From Pyropia yezoensis (lineage: Eukaryota > Rhodophyta > Bangiophyceae > Bangiales > Bangiaceae), in NCBI GenBank assembly GCA_009829735.1, contig CM020618.1:10445119-10509118 (forward strand): 64,000 nucleotides of DNA, in the 5' to 3' direction. The notes beneath the pieces were generated by a model that worked only from the letters and a program-made list of their open reading frames with translations, searched no databases and was not told where the DNA came from. Of this stretch, positions 20,140 to 30,323 are shown piece by piece; within the stretch, counting starts at the first letter, position 1, and the number at the start of each line of letters is the position of its first letter. A program made the position numbers and the translations under genes.

Positions 20140-20429
20140 CACTTTCATGTTGCTCTTCACGTACCCATTTTCATTTCGTAAAATTTTGTTTTTTTTTTAC
20201 GTTGGGTGTCGCCCCGTTCCCCCAGCCCCCACGCTTGTCCCTGCGCGCCCGCCGACGGCTCGCCCGTCGCGTAGCCGCCGCGCCTACGCACCCACTACCG
20301 TACGTACAGTAGGTCCGTCGCGGCGCGGCCAGGGCTGCAAATGGACCGCGGGGAACGGATGACCCAGTTGCCGTACGTTTTTGTTCTGCCAAGAGAGCCG
20401 ACGCCTCTCGAGGACCCCTCCCCACCCCG

Positions 20430-21780
20430 TCACTGCCCGCCCGTCGACGGCACGCCAATGGCCTTGCCCTCCTTGCGGCGCCCCCCCCCCCGGCGCCCCC
20501 CCGCCGCGCCCGTCAGGGGCACCGCGTCCGCGTCGGGGAGGTCATCCCGGGGCGGGTCCACCAGCGCCAGCTGCAGGTACCGCCACATGTCATCGCGGCC
20601 GTCGCGGGTCTCGGCGCTGCTCTCCACAACTGGCACGTCTGGGGGGCACCCCGCCGCCGCGAGCGCCGCCGCCACCCGCGACAGCACCCGCCGCCGCACG
20701 CGGGCGCCGTCCAGCTTGTCCACCTTGGTCAGCACCACCACGTACGCGGCAGCGCAGCCGCCCGACGCCATCACGTCCATCAGCGCCGCGTCGTCGGCGA
20801 GCGGCCCGTGGCGCCCGTCAATGAGGTGGAACACCACCCGCAGGGAGCGGCGGTGGCGAAAGTAGGCGCGCATAAAGGAGAGCCACTCGACCTGCAGCGC
20901 CTTGGGCACCTTGGCGTACCCCACACCGGGGAGGTCCACCAGGTGGAACCGGTTGGTGGCCTCGGCGCCATTGACCAGGAAGTAGTTGAACTGCTGCGTC
21001 TTGCCAGGCCGGCGGCTGGTGCGCGCCAGCGCCCGACGGCCGGCAACCATGTTGAGGAGGCTGGACTTGCCCACGTTGCTGCGCCCCACAAACGCCGCCT
21101 CGGGCACCGCCCCGTCGGGGGGGAGGGTGGCCATCGACACGGCGCCCGTCACAAACTGCACCTCCCGCACCGCCGCCTGCGCCAGGAACTCGTACGTCTC
21201 GGGCGTGCGGGGGGTGCCGGTGGAGCGGAGGGCGTCGAGGACGGCAAAGACGCCGTCCATCCGGCGGGCCTTGCCAAACACCCGAATCAGCAGGTTGCAC
21301 CGGTTGACGTCCAGGCGGATGGCGCCCCGGCCGGGGGGGGGGGGGGGGGGGGGCGCCGACGACCCCGCCGTCACCGACGCCGCCACGACCGCCACGCCGG
21401 CGCCATGCCCGGTAGCGTCCGCGTCATCGGCGGCAGCGTCCGTGTCATCTGCGGCAGCGCCCTCGTCGGCAGCGTCGGCAGCGTCAGCGGCGGCGGCGGC
21501 TTGCAGGTCCTCCCGCGTGGCGACAGCCGCCGCCTCAGCCACCTCTGCCGCCACCCCCGCAATCGCCTCAACCGCCCGTAGCGACCGCACCGCCGTGTCC
21601 ACCTCCCCCACCCCCGCCAAGGAGGACGCCACCGATGCCAGCGCGGCGCACTTGCGGCCCGCATCCCGGGCGTCATCGTCGGCGAGGCAGTCGTCAATGA
21701 GCTGCCGGCCCAGCGACCGCGCCAGCGGCCGGTCCAGGCAACCACCACCTGCGGCACCGCCACCACCGCCACCACCGCCA

Positions 21781-21813
<33 letters not shown>

Positions 21814-22087
21814 CCACCTGACCTGCGGGCCGCCGACGCAGCCGCCGCGGCGGTGGCCGCCTTGGACCGCCGCTTGACCGGCGGGGGCGCCCCCCCCCCG
21901 CCGGGCAACCGCGCCGGCGCGGGCCCCGCCGCCAGCCGCACCACCGTGGCGGCGAGCGTCACGTCCACCCCCCCACTGTCCGGGAGGGTACGAGCCCGGT
22001 GGTGCCACGCTTCGAGCGCCAGGTCGGGGCGGTTGGCCTTGGCCAGCGCCCGGATGGCGGCGCGGTAGAGGGCGGGGGAGGGGGGGG

Positions 22088-22118
<31 letters not shown>

Positions 22119-22640
22119 ATCGGCGCCAGCGCTTGCCGTCACGTCTTCGAGAAAGGTGAGGATCTTGCGGGTGCCGCCGGTGGAGACGAGGCGCGCCAGC
22201 CCTGCCAGGTGGGGGTCTTGCGCTGGGGCAGTCGACGCTTCACCCCGGGATGGGGGGGCGGCGGCGGGCGGAGCCGCCACCCCTGCCACCGGCGCCACCA
22301 CCGAACCTGTGGCCTCGGTCGCTGGTGTCGCGTCTGGCGGCGCCGCCGCGGCAGCCGCATCTGGTGCTGCCGCCCACGCCGCCGCTGCCGCCGACAATGA
22401 CGGTGGCGGGGCACCACCCTGCGGTGCCCCCCCCCCCGACAGGCATCGAGGGGACAACCCCCACGGGGAGGGGTACGGCGCCACCGACGGAGCCGTACGG
22501 GGGTAGGTGGCTGGCAGCCGCCAGGCGGGGCGGCCGCCCCGTGCGGCAGCGGCGGCAGCGTTGGCGGCGGCGGCGCGCCCCAGCGGCCGGCTGGCGGCCG
22601 CCGCCGCGGGGGCGCCGCAAGGGAGAAGGAGGCGCAGCAT
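20430..22640 (-). CDS. EngB/YihA-type GTPase with PPR-like N-terminal half
   Basis: The C-terminal 220 residues are an EngB (YihA/YsxC) ribosome-assembly GTPase: G1 GRSNVGKSS near residue 518, GKTQQ as G2, G3 DLPGVGYA near 567, G4 TKVDK near 636 and G5 SSA near 672. Bacterial EngB is about 200 residues; here about 500 more stand in front. That part has pentatricopeptide-like helices (ALYRAAIRALAKANRPDLAL; NLLIRVFGKARRMDGVFAVLDAL) broken by Gly and Ala runs. I start at 22640 (MLRLLLPCGAP) because an Ala/Arg-rich targeting-type leader follows; the frame is open 77 codons further. The likely job is large-subunit assembly in plastid or mitochondrion, with the PPR part binding RNA. The Gly-codon run is homopolymeric. 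Confidence 0.85.
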
Positions 22641-23464
22641 GGGGGCTCGTCCAGGGACAAAGCCCTCCACCCACATGTTAAAGGGCGTGAGGGACGGGGG
22701 TGGGGGAGGAGACGACGGCAGCCGAGTTGGGGGCGGCAGGGTGGGGGGAGTGGGGCAGTGGGGATGGGGACGGGACGAGACGACGGTCGGCACAGACGAG
22801 GGTCCCCGCTCCCGCATGAACGCGCCACGTGGCCATGCTCGTCTCGGCCGTCCCTGAGGGTTCGGGATCACGTCTGCATTTTTCGGTATGTATCATGTTT
22901 TCGCTGATTTTAGAACAATTGCGGAGATGATTACAACTACTGCATGACATGCATATCGGGCAAAGCTCATTGGTGTCGTCACCCTTTCGGCGGGAACACG
23001 GATACGCTGTGCAACGCTCCACAGTATTCCACTCCGGTCCTTGCTGTGTCGTGTCGAGAAATCGAGCGTGTCAATGTGCTGGCTGGGGGTGGCGTCTGCA
23101 TGCTTTTGACTCCTTGACCGCAAGGGTCGGGACGCCAACCGCCAGCGGCCCACCCCGCCCGTCCCGCAGCTGTCGAGGCGACGGCGTGGCCGTGGCCGCC
23201 GCCTCTCCCGACGGCCGGCCCGCCCACCGCACCCGCAGTTGGCAACCAAGCGCCCTAAAGCCCGGTCCTGCCTGACCCTCTGGACAGGTGATATTCGCCC
23301 GTAGCCCCCGGACTGGACGAACCCACCCCACGACCCCCTCTCCCCCCTCTCTCGGACCCCCTGCCTGTCTCACCCTTTCTTTTTGCACGTCCCGTGCCTC
23401 CCCTCCCCCTCTCCTCCTCCTTCCGTCCCCCTCTATTTTTTTTGTCTTCTTTTCTCGCCCCGCC
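22641..23464. promoter_or_regulatory. Divergent spacer between EngB fusion and SVIP-like gene
   Basis: This spacer of about 0.8 kb separates two divergent starts. It turns AT-richer around 22870-23100, then becomes pyrimidine-rich from 23330 to 23460 (C/T tracts just before the ATG at 23465), as expected for a 5' UTR. No gene is supported. Confidence 0.45.
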
Positions 23465-24134
23465 ATGGGCAATACCTGCGCCTCATGTTGTGGCGGCGGC
23501 GACGCGGCCCCGGGCGGTCACGTCAGTGGCTACAAGGTGGGCCCGCCCCCAGGGGGTCACTCGGGCGCTCCCGCTCCGATGGCCATGGGCAGCGGCGGTG
23601 GAGGTGGCGGCGGCGGCGGCGGTGGTGGTGGTGGTGGCGGCGGCGGGCGTGGCGGCGGGGAGGATTTGCGGCTCAAGGCACTGGCGGCCGCCGAGGCGCG
23701 CGCCGCGGCGGCGGCCACCCGAGGCACGCACAGGACATCGTACGTTTTGAGGGTTGCAACGGCCGCGGAAGGGGGTTGGGGGGCTGGGGCAGGGGAGTGA
23801 GGGTTGGCGTGCTGTGCTGGTTCGCCTCTGCTGTCATTTGTGTGCGTGTGTGTGAGTATTTCTGCATGTGCTTGGTTTCCCGTGGTATGTACAGCGCGCC
23901 TGTGTGCGGGGGGGTGTGCCTCGCGGCGGGAACTGACGGCAGGCGACGGGGTATTTGCGTGTCCTCTTTGGGGATGGTCGTGCTGTGCTGGTCTTGGGGT
24001 TGGGCGTTGGTGGGGGTGCCTGTGGGGGGGGCGCGCGCGTGCTGGGGGGGTGGGGGGGGTTCTCCAGGCTACCAAAGGCCGCTGCTGCTGCGCCGTCGGG
24101 CTACACGGGCCGGGATACTGGGCCAAACATTGCG
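23465..24134 (+). CDS. SVIP-like N-myristoylated p97-binding protein, spliced
   Basis: Exon 1 is 23465-23739, exon 2 is 24068-24134, and later exons are not resolved. The start MGNTCASCC has Gly-2 for myristoylation and a Cys cluster for palmitoylation. A poly-Gly run follows. RLKALAAAEAR then fits the VCP/p97-interacting motif R-x5-A-A-x2-R exactly and is followed by a TRG, as in animal SVIP. The donor is GTACGT at 23740 and the acceptor AG at 24066-24067. Joining keeps the frame (phase 2). A second GTACGT donor follows at 24135 in phase 0. The 328-base intron is T/G-rich. The likely role is to recruit p97/VCP to membranes and modulate ER-associated degradation. Family assignment rests on the motif and N-terminus only. 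Confidence 0.55.
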
Positions 24135-25007
24135 GTACGTCGGGTGGCGGGCTGCGCTCGGAGGGGGCATTCTGGTGTCCATCATGCTTTACGAGGGAGA
24201 GGGTGCGAGAGCATGCGGGTGGGGTGCACCAGTCCCGGTCGGGGCCGCCGCTCTGGGACAACCGCCAGCAGCGTCATTGTGATGCTAGTGGAAGAAAGGG
24301 GGGGTGGGGGGTGAGGAAGGCGGGGGCACCGACTGAGGCGCCGCGACGGGGCCATGTCTCGGCGTCCACCTGCCGAGATGACATTCAACTGACCACGGCT
24401 CACGCTCTGTGATGATTTTCTTGTGGCTCGCTTTCGCCTTTCCACCTGTTCTCGTCCCCCGTGGTTGCACCGGCGCGTGGCGGGGGTTGAGGGGCGGGCA
24501 GGACTGGCAAAATTGAGCGCCCTCTGCTGGGGGTCGCACCGTGGTGGCCACGGGCGGGTCAGGGCGGTGGGCGCGGGTGGCTGAGTGATGGAGGCGCACG
24601 GGCGGGCGGTGGGACCTGTGGGGCGGACGGCGCGCCGCCGGCTTGCGCGTCTGTATCTCGGGGAGAAGAGGGCGAGAAGGGGGGGGGGGCAGAAGGTGGG
24701 GGGGCGGGAAGGGGGGGGGGGTGGGGGGTGTGTTGAGTCGTTTACATCCAGCTTGCCGCCCCCACTTGGGACAACTGCTGTGCAGAGGCGCGCCGGGAAG
24801 GGGGGGGGGGGTTTGGGACGAGTATTTTGTTTTTCTGTTGTGTACAGTACATCCAGCATGCCTCCTCCACTTGGGACAACTGCTGTGCAATGGCTCGCCC
24901 ACCCACAGCGGGTGCTGGTGGCGTCGGCCTAGAGCAGCAAGGGAGAGGGGAAAGGGAGGAGTTCCGCTACAAGGACGCTGCCATAGCACCCCACCGCCTC
25001 GAGCGCC
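24135..25007. other. Possible intron/3' exons of the SVIP-like gene; partial duplication
   Basis: About 0.9 kb without a supported ORF. A sequence of some 45 bases containing CACTTGGGACAACTGCTGTG occurs near 24745-24785 and again near 24848-24892, a duplication about 104 bases apart. The second copy follows a polypyrimidine stretch ending in TACAG (near 24847), a possible splice acceptor. G-rich runs are frequent. Confidence 0.4.
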
Positions 25008-27170
25008 TCACCACTTGCCAGCCACCGCCCGAGGCCGCCACCGCTTGAAAAGCAGCATCCCCAGCAAGTTCCGCACGTTATCGACCTTGGCCATGTACGA
25101 GGTGTCGTACACCAGAGCCACGAGCTCCGACACAAACGCGTAGCCGGTGCCGCGTGTCGGGAAGCGCATGGGCGGCGGTATCGACGTCCGCACCCCCCAC
25201 CACCGCTGCCGCGTGACGGCCCGCTCCAGGGTGCACCCGCGGAGGCCCTCCACCCCTGCAAACCGCCCGTAGCCCGACGCGCCGACGCCCCCAAACGGCA
25301 AAGACTGGCACAGGTAATTGACCGCAAAGTCATTGACGTTGACCATGCCCGTCCGGATGGCGGCGGCGAGGGCATTGGCGCGGCGGGTGTTGTGACAAAA
25401 GACCGACGCGCCCAGGCCAAACGCGCTGCTGTTGATGGCGCTCACCACCTCCTCGTCCGTGTCAAAGGGGATAACCGTCAGGACGGGGCCAAACACCTCC
25501 TCCTCCACAATCCGCATACCACGCCCGTGGGCCACGTCGGACAGCACCGTCGGCTGGTAGTAGTGGCTCGCAGGGACGCGAGCGCCCCCCCCATCAGACG
25601 ATCCTCCCGCGGTGTCGCCGCTGCCGGCCGCCGCCGCCCCCGCCGCCGGTCGCCCGCCAGCAAGCACCCGCGCCCCACACGCGACGGCCTGCTGGACGAG
25701 CGCGTCAACCCGCGCGACCGCGTCGGGGCCCATAGTGAGGGCCCCCACATCGCCATCGTCGGCACCGAGGGTGCCGTCGGCCTCGCCCACGGCGGCAGCG
25801 GGGCGGGTTGTCATGGCCGCCACCACCGGCACGACGGCAGCAAGGAAGGGAGCCAGCACTGCCCGCTGCACGTACACCCGCTCAATGCCAATGCAGTTTT
25901 GGCCAGCGTTTTGAAAGACACCCCGCAGCACAATGGACGCGGCCCACGCCACGTCCGTGTCGTCGCACACCACCGCCGGGTCCTTGCCGCCCAGCTCCAG
26001 CACGGCGGGCGTCAGGGATTCGGCGGCTGCGAGGGCCACCTTGCGCCCGACGGCGGTGCTGCCTGTGAAGAAGAGTTTGTCCACGCCCCCGCCCACCAGC
26101 GCAGAGCCCACATCCCCGCGGCCAACAACCAGCCGGCACAGGTTCGGGGAGTGCCCACACGCAGCCAACGCGCTGCGGATGACATTGACATAATGGACGG
26201 CGCTCCAGGACGCGTGCTCCGACGGCTTGATAACGATCGCAGAGCCCGCAAAGAGCGCCGCCAGCGCTGGGTTGAACACGTTGTGCAGTGGGTAGTTCCA
26301 CGGCGCGATGGCGCCAATGACGCCCAGCGGCGCAAACTCCACTGTCGCCGTCCGGTGGGCGCTCATGGGGCCCGTCGACCGGCGTTCTGGACGAAGCGCT
26401 GCCTCCCCCTCACGGAGGAGCCACCGGATTTTCTCAAGCGTCGGCAGCACCTCCCCCAGCGCCGCGTCCAGTGCGGTCTTGCCCGTGTCCACCATGGACA
26501 GGCCTACCAGGTCGTCCTGCTCAGACAGCAGGTAGGCGCGGAGGACGCGGAGCACCTGCCGTCGCTGCTCAAAGGTGGTTGCCGCCCACGACACCTGCGC
26601 GGCCCGAGCCGCGGAAATGGCCTCTGCCACCTCCGCCACGGGCGTGAGGGGCACATAGCCGAGCAGCGCGCCCGTCGACGCGTTCATGCAGGCAAGGCCG
26701 TTGGACGGGTCCCCGTACCGGCTCACACCGCCCGTGCCGCCATTGCCCGCCGCCCCCACTTCACGCGGTTGCGGCAGCGGCAGCGGCTCCAGCGGGGGGT
26801 CGTCCCCAAAGAGCGCCGTCACCGCCAATGGAATGAGCAGGACCAGCGCGATGAAGCCGCAAAAGCTGGTGGAGATGATCACCACCGCCAAGTGGCCTTG
26901 CGGAAGGCTCCATAACCAGTCTTGAGCTCCTTTGATGGAGGCTGTCATCGTCAACAGCAGCCGCCCGGTGGAGGCTGGGTCGGATGGCGGCGTCGCGGCA
27001 GCGTGGAGCTCCCCCGCTGCCGCCTCAAGCCCGCCAGCGACGGCCAGCAGGAGGCGACGAAATAGATTGCTCATGACTCCCATCGTGGGTTGCAAGAGAG
27101 CGGCAGATACGAAAGGGGCGGAAGAATATTGCTGAGGCAGGCGCCCCGGCCGCGGCACCAGCTGGTGCAA
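25008..27170 (-). CDS. ALDH22A1-like membrane aldehyde dehydrogenase
   Basis: This 720-residue frame is an NAD(P)-dependent aldehyde dehydrogenase. Seen: GVIGAIAPWNYPLHN, the cofactor-binding FTGSTAVGRK, LELGGKD with the general-base Glu, and QNAGQNCIG with the catalytic Cys near residue 426. Also present are EEEVFGPVLTVIPF and the C-terminal SLPFGGVGASGYGRFAG. An N-terminal hydrophobic span (about residues 93-118, LAVVIISTSFCGFIALVLL) and an unusually long C-terminal tail are hallmarks of plant ALDH22A1 and yeast Msc7. Those act in the secretory pathway, probably on fatty aldehydes. The start is uncertain: other ATGs lie at 27083 (MGVMSNLF) and near 26948 (MTASIKG), just before the span. A poly-Ala/Gly insert interrupts the domain near residues 500-520. 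Confidence 0.9.
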   Translation of the reverse strand: MHQLVPRPGRLPQQYSSAPFVSAALLQPTMGVMSNLFRRLLLAVAGGLEAAAGELHAAATPPSDPASTGRLLLTMTASIKGAQDWLWSLPQGHLAVVIISTSFCGFIALVLLIPLAVTALFGDDPPLEPLPLPQPREVGAAGNGGTGGVSRYGDPSNGLACMNASTGALLGYVPLTPVAEVAEAISAARAAQVSWAATTFEQRRQVLRVLRAYLLSEQDDLVGLSMVDTGKTALDAALGEVLPTLEKIRWLLREGEAALRPERRSTGPMSAHRTATVEFAPLGVIGAIAPWNYPLHNVFNPALAALFAGSAIVIKPSEHASWSAVHYVNVIRSALAACGHSPNLCRLVVGRGDVGSALVGGGVDKLFFTGSTAVGRKVALAAAESLTPAVLELGGKDPAVVCDDTDVAWAASIVLRGVFQNAGQNCIGIERVYVQRAVLAPFLAAVVPVVAAMTTRPAAAVGEADGTLGADDGDVGALTMGPDAVARVDALVQQAVACGARVLAGGRPAAGAAAAGSGDTAGGSSDGGGARVPASHYYQPTVLSDVAHGRGMRIVEEEVFGPVLTVIPFDTDEEVVSAINSSAFGLGASVFCHNTRRANALAAAIRTGMVNVNDFAVNYLCQSLPFGGVGASGYGRFAGVEGLRGCTLERAVTRQRWWGVRTSIPPPMRFPTRGTGYAFVSELVALVYDTSYMAKVDNVRNLLGMLLFKRWRPRAVAGKW

Positions 27171-27845
27171 GAGAGCTCGTCGTACAACCGCCGCCCAAGA
27201 TGAGAGTGGATGGCCAACGCCTCTTCAACCACGAGGCTTGCTTTGTGCTTGGATCTGTCGCGACACGTACCCGCTCGCTGTAGTGCCCCGTGGATCAATT
27301 GCCACGTGTTGTACCGCACCACCGCGAGTGCGTAAGCATGGAACAGCCACCCCGAACCTTCTGTCAAGCTTGTTTGCGGGCTCCACAGGCTTGCCACCCC
27401 ATGCAGCGGCGTGAAGCATAGAAACGATTAGCTCATAGCGCGTTTGATGGTGTTCTATGGTGATGTGGCTCTCCTGCCAGTCTTGGCATGTATGTACATA
27501 CATCTACTCAACTCTCCGCGGAGCATGGCTTCTTAGAGGCGAGAGGCATCATCGCGATGGCAATGTCAGTGAACCCATGAACGTCAGTCACGTTCAAAAG
27601 GAGAAGAAAAAACATGCCGGGCCCGCATGGCCTCTCACACATCGCCTCCCATGCACGGCATCCTCTCGCTCAAACAGCACCACATAGACAGTACTACAAG
27701 TACACAGCCAGCAGGCGGAGAGAAGGATACAATGCAGGACTACACAGCTCGAAGAAAGCACGCAAGAAGAGTCCCTACAGTCACCAGTGAATCTCGCAAC
27801 AACCCACCGGGCTACCCCCCCGCCTCATCCCGATGGCCACCCCCC
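27171..27845. other. Intergenic between ALDH22-like and eIF4B-like genes
   Basis: This 0.7-kb, less GC-rich spacer separates the start of the ALDH gene from the end of the next minus-strand gene. I see no gene. Promoter sequence for the ALDH and a 3' UTR for its neighbour should lie here. Confidence 0.5.
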
Positions 27846-30323
27846 TCACTTCCTTGCGCGCGAGCCAGTGCGGGCAGACGACTTGCGCACCTGTGACCAC
27901 CCATCCTCGACCGGCGGATCTGCATCCTTGACGCCCGCGCTGGCGGTCGCGTCAACGGCCGCGGCGGCTGTTTGTGTGCCGGTCGCCGCCGCCGCGGCCT
28001 CCCCTTCGGCGGTGCGGCCGAGCGCCTTGGCCTTTTCCCCGTCGGCACCCACCGCCGATAGGGTTCTTGGCGCACCCCCGCCGCTCCGGCCGCCGCGGCC
28101 GCCGCCCCCCGGACCGTGTGCCTTGCCATTCGGGGCTGCCGGGAGGGGCCCACGCCGGGGGGCGCCAAAGTCGACCGCCGCCTTGGCTGGCGCCGCCGCC
28201 CGGCCGGCCGCCGCCCCACGCTCGGGCCCCCCCGCTCGACTGCCGGCGCTGCCTCCACCCCGGGGGGGCCCGCCATTGCTGACCGCCGACAGAGGTCCCC
28301 GGCGGGGCTGCGAAAAGTCCACGGCGGGCTTGGCCCCCGCCGACGCGGGCGCTGCTGCCCCACCGCCACCGCCGACGCCAGGCTTGGCCGCCGCCTTGTA
28401 CCCTTCAGAGGTGCCACGGCTGGGAAGTGGCCCGCGGCGGGCTGCAGAAAAGTCCACCTCGGCCTTGGGCGTTGCCATCGGCTTGCCGTCAGACGGCACC
28501 GCGCCGCGACCGCTCGCCGCTGACAGCGTTGCAGCCCCAGCAGTAGCGCCGCCCGTGGGAGAGGCCTCGCTGCCGTCCGAGCCACCACCGCCATCGGTCC
28601 CCGCAGGAACCGTCTTACCAACCGACGCACCGCGGCGCATGGACCCAAAATCAACCTCCTTGGGCGCAGCAGCCCCGCCGCCACCGCCGTCAGCCGCGCC
28701 ATCCTCGGCCGGCCGCACGGCCGAGCCACGGCGCATAGACCCGAAGTCCACAGACCCAGCCGTGGACGCCCCCGCAGACGCCGGCACGGAACTATCCGCC
28801 GACGGCAGCGCGGAACCGCGGCGCATGCTCCCAAAGTCCACCGCCGGCCCGGCGGCGGCACCGCCACCATTCGCTGCGGCGGATGGCGCTGTCTTGCCAC
28901 GGCGCATGGACCCAAAGTCCACATCCGCTGCCGGCGCAGCGCCGCCCGGCCCGTTAGCGGTACCGCCCCCGCCACCCGCGGCAGCCGCAGCAGGCGCCGT
29001 CTTGCCACGGCGCATGGAGCCAAAGTCAACATCCGCCGCCGGCGCCGCCCCCCCCGGCCCGCCGGCAGCACCACCCACACCTGCGGCGGCGGGTCCCGCC
29101 TTGCCACGGCGCATGCTGCCAAAGTCAACATCGACGGGCGGGGCGTCGCGCTCGCCGTCAGCGGTGCCGGGAGCAGTCATGCCCCGCCGCATCGTGCCGA
29201 AGTCCACATCCGTCGGCGGCCCCGCCGCACCGTCCGTAGGAGGGGGCATCGCCTGCATGCCGCGGCGTATGTTCTCAAAGTCAACCTCGGCCGGCGGCGC
29301 ACCGTCGCCGCCGTCGGCGGCAGCGGGGGCAGTCATACCCCGCCGCATCGTGCCAAAGTCCATATCTGCGGGCGCACCCGCGCCGCCCCCCCCCGCCGCC
29401 GGCCCGTCACCACCCGCCATGGGCCCCCGCCGCACGGCCGAAAAGTCGACATCCCGCGGCGCATCCGCGCCAGCAGGGCCCTCGGGCGCCTGCATGCCGC
29501 GGCGCATGTTGCCAAAGTCCACATCCGCGGGCGCACCCGCGCCGCCCCCCCCCGCCACCGGCCCGTCACCACCCGCCATGGGCCCCCGCCGCACAGCCGA
29601 AAAGTCAACATGCCGTGGCGCGTCCGCACCGGCCGGGCCCTCGGGCGCCTGCATGCCGCGGCGCATGTTGCCAAAGTCAACATCCGCGGGCGCACCCGCG
29701 CCCGCACTGGCGGCACCCTCCGCCACGGGGATGGGCCCACGCCGCACGGCCGAAAAGTCAACGTCCCTCAGGGCCTCCCCCGGCGCCGCCGCGTCGGCCC
29801 CTGGTGGCAGCATGCCGCGGCGCATGTTGCCAAAGTCCACGTCCGCCGGCGTGCCCGCGCCCGGACCGGCGGCGGCACCATCAGCCATGGCCATCGGCCC
29901 GCGCCGCACGGATGAAAAGTCCACATCCCGCGGCTGGTCCATCGGCCCTCCCATCATGCCGGCGTCCCCCCCTCCCGGAACCACACGACCGCGGGCGCCG
30001 CCCCAGTTTTGGTCAGCCTCGGCAGTGCCCCCAAACTGGTTGTCCGGCCCGGCATTCTCCTCGCCCGCCACGGGCCCGCGGCGAGACCAGTCACGCTCAA
30101 GGAAGGCGTCGTCGTCGGCGGCAAACTGCATGTCACGCTCCTCCCGCATGGCAAGCGTGCGCGCACGGAAGCTGGTCGGGTCTACCCCTTCCGCCTGCCA
30201 GTCCTCCAGCGCCTTGGGCTGCGACGGCAGCGCCGCCAGCACCTCATCGACGGGCTCCTTCCCGCCATTGAACTCAAACAGCGACAGCTTCTGTGCCTTA
30301 CCGCCTGTCTTCTTTTTCCCCAT
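27846..30323 (-). CDS. eIF4B-like protein with 19 VDFxxxRRG repeats
   Basis: This is an 825-residue protein. I start at MGKKKTGGKAQKLSLFEFNG (30323), not at the upstream ATG, because this Lys-rich opening followed by SL-x-x-F resembles the N-terminus of eIF4B. After a short charged part ending RDWSRRGP, a decamer-like motif, V-D-F-[GS]-x-[MVP]-R-R-G-x, occurs 19 times. The copies are separated by Gly/Ala/Pro linkers of roughly 15-45 residues. Yeast eIF4B (Tif3) also has repeated D-W/F-x-x-x-R-G motifs that bind RNA and the 40S head. No RRM is seen, and the C-terminus is basic (GWSQVRKSSART). The likely role is translation initiation with eIF4A, or another RNA-binding role. The next gene is divergent, 620 bp away. 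Confidence 0.55.
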   Translation of the reverse strand: MGKKKTGGKAQKLSLFEFNGGKEPVDEVLAALPSQPKALEDWQAEGVDPTSFRARTLAMREERDMQFAADDDAFLERDWSRRGPVAGEENAGPDNQFGGTAEADQNWGGARGRVVPGGGDAGMMGGPMDQPRDVDFSSVRRGPMAMADGAAAGPGAGTPADVDFGNMRRGMLPPGADAAAPGEALRDVDFSAVRRGPIPVAEGAASAGAGAPADVDFGNMRRGMQAPEGPAGADAPRHVDFSAVRRGPMAGGDGPVAGGGGAGAPADVDFGNMRRGMQAPEGPAGADAPRDVDFSAVRRGPMAGGDGPAAGGGGAGAPADMDFGTMRRGMTAPAAADGGDGAPPAEVDFENIRRGMQAMPPPTDGAAGPPTDVDFGTMRRGMTAPGTADGERDAPPVDVDFGSMRRGKAGPAAAGVGGAAGGPGGAAPAADVDFGSMRRGKTAPAAAAAGGGGGTANGPGGAAPAADVDFGSMRRGKTAPSAAANGGGAAAGPAVDFGSMRRGSALPSADSSVPASAGASTAGSVDFGSMRRGSAVRPAEDGAADGGGGGAAAPKEVDFGSMRRGASVGKTVPAGTDGGGGSDGSEASPTGGATAGAATLSAASGRGAVPSDGKPMATPKAEVDFSAARRGPLPSRGTSEGYKAAAKPGVGGGGGAAAPASAGAKPAVDFSQPRRGPLSAVSNGGPPRGGGSAGSRAGGPERGAAAGRAAAPAKAAVDFGAPRRGPLPAAPNGKAHGPGGGGRGGRSGGGAPRTLSAVGADGEKAKALGRTAEGEAAAAATGTQTAAAAVDATASAGVKDADPPVEDGWSQVRKSSARTGSRARK

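Noticed and set aside
25392..26915. 507-codon plus-strand frame opposite ALDH
   Set aside because: Exact antisense shadow of the ALDH22-like coding region, His/Arg-rich as expected from complemented GC-rich codons.
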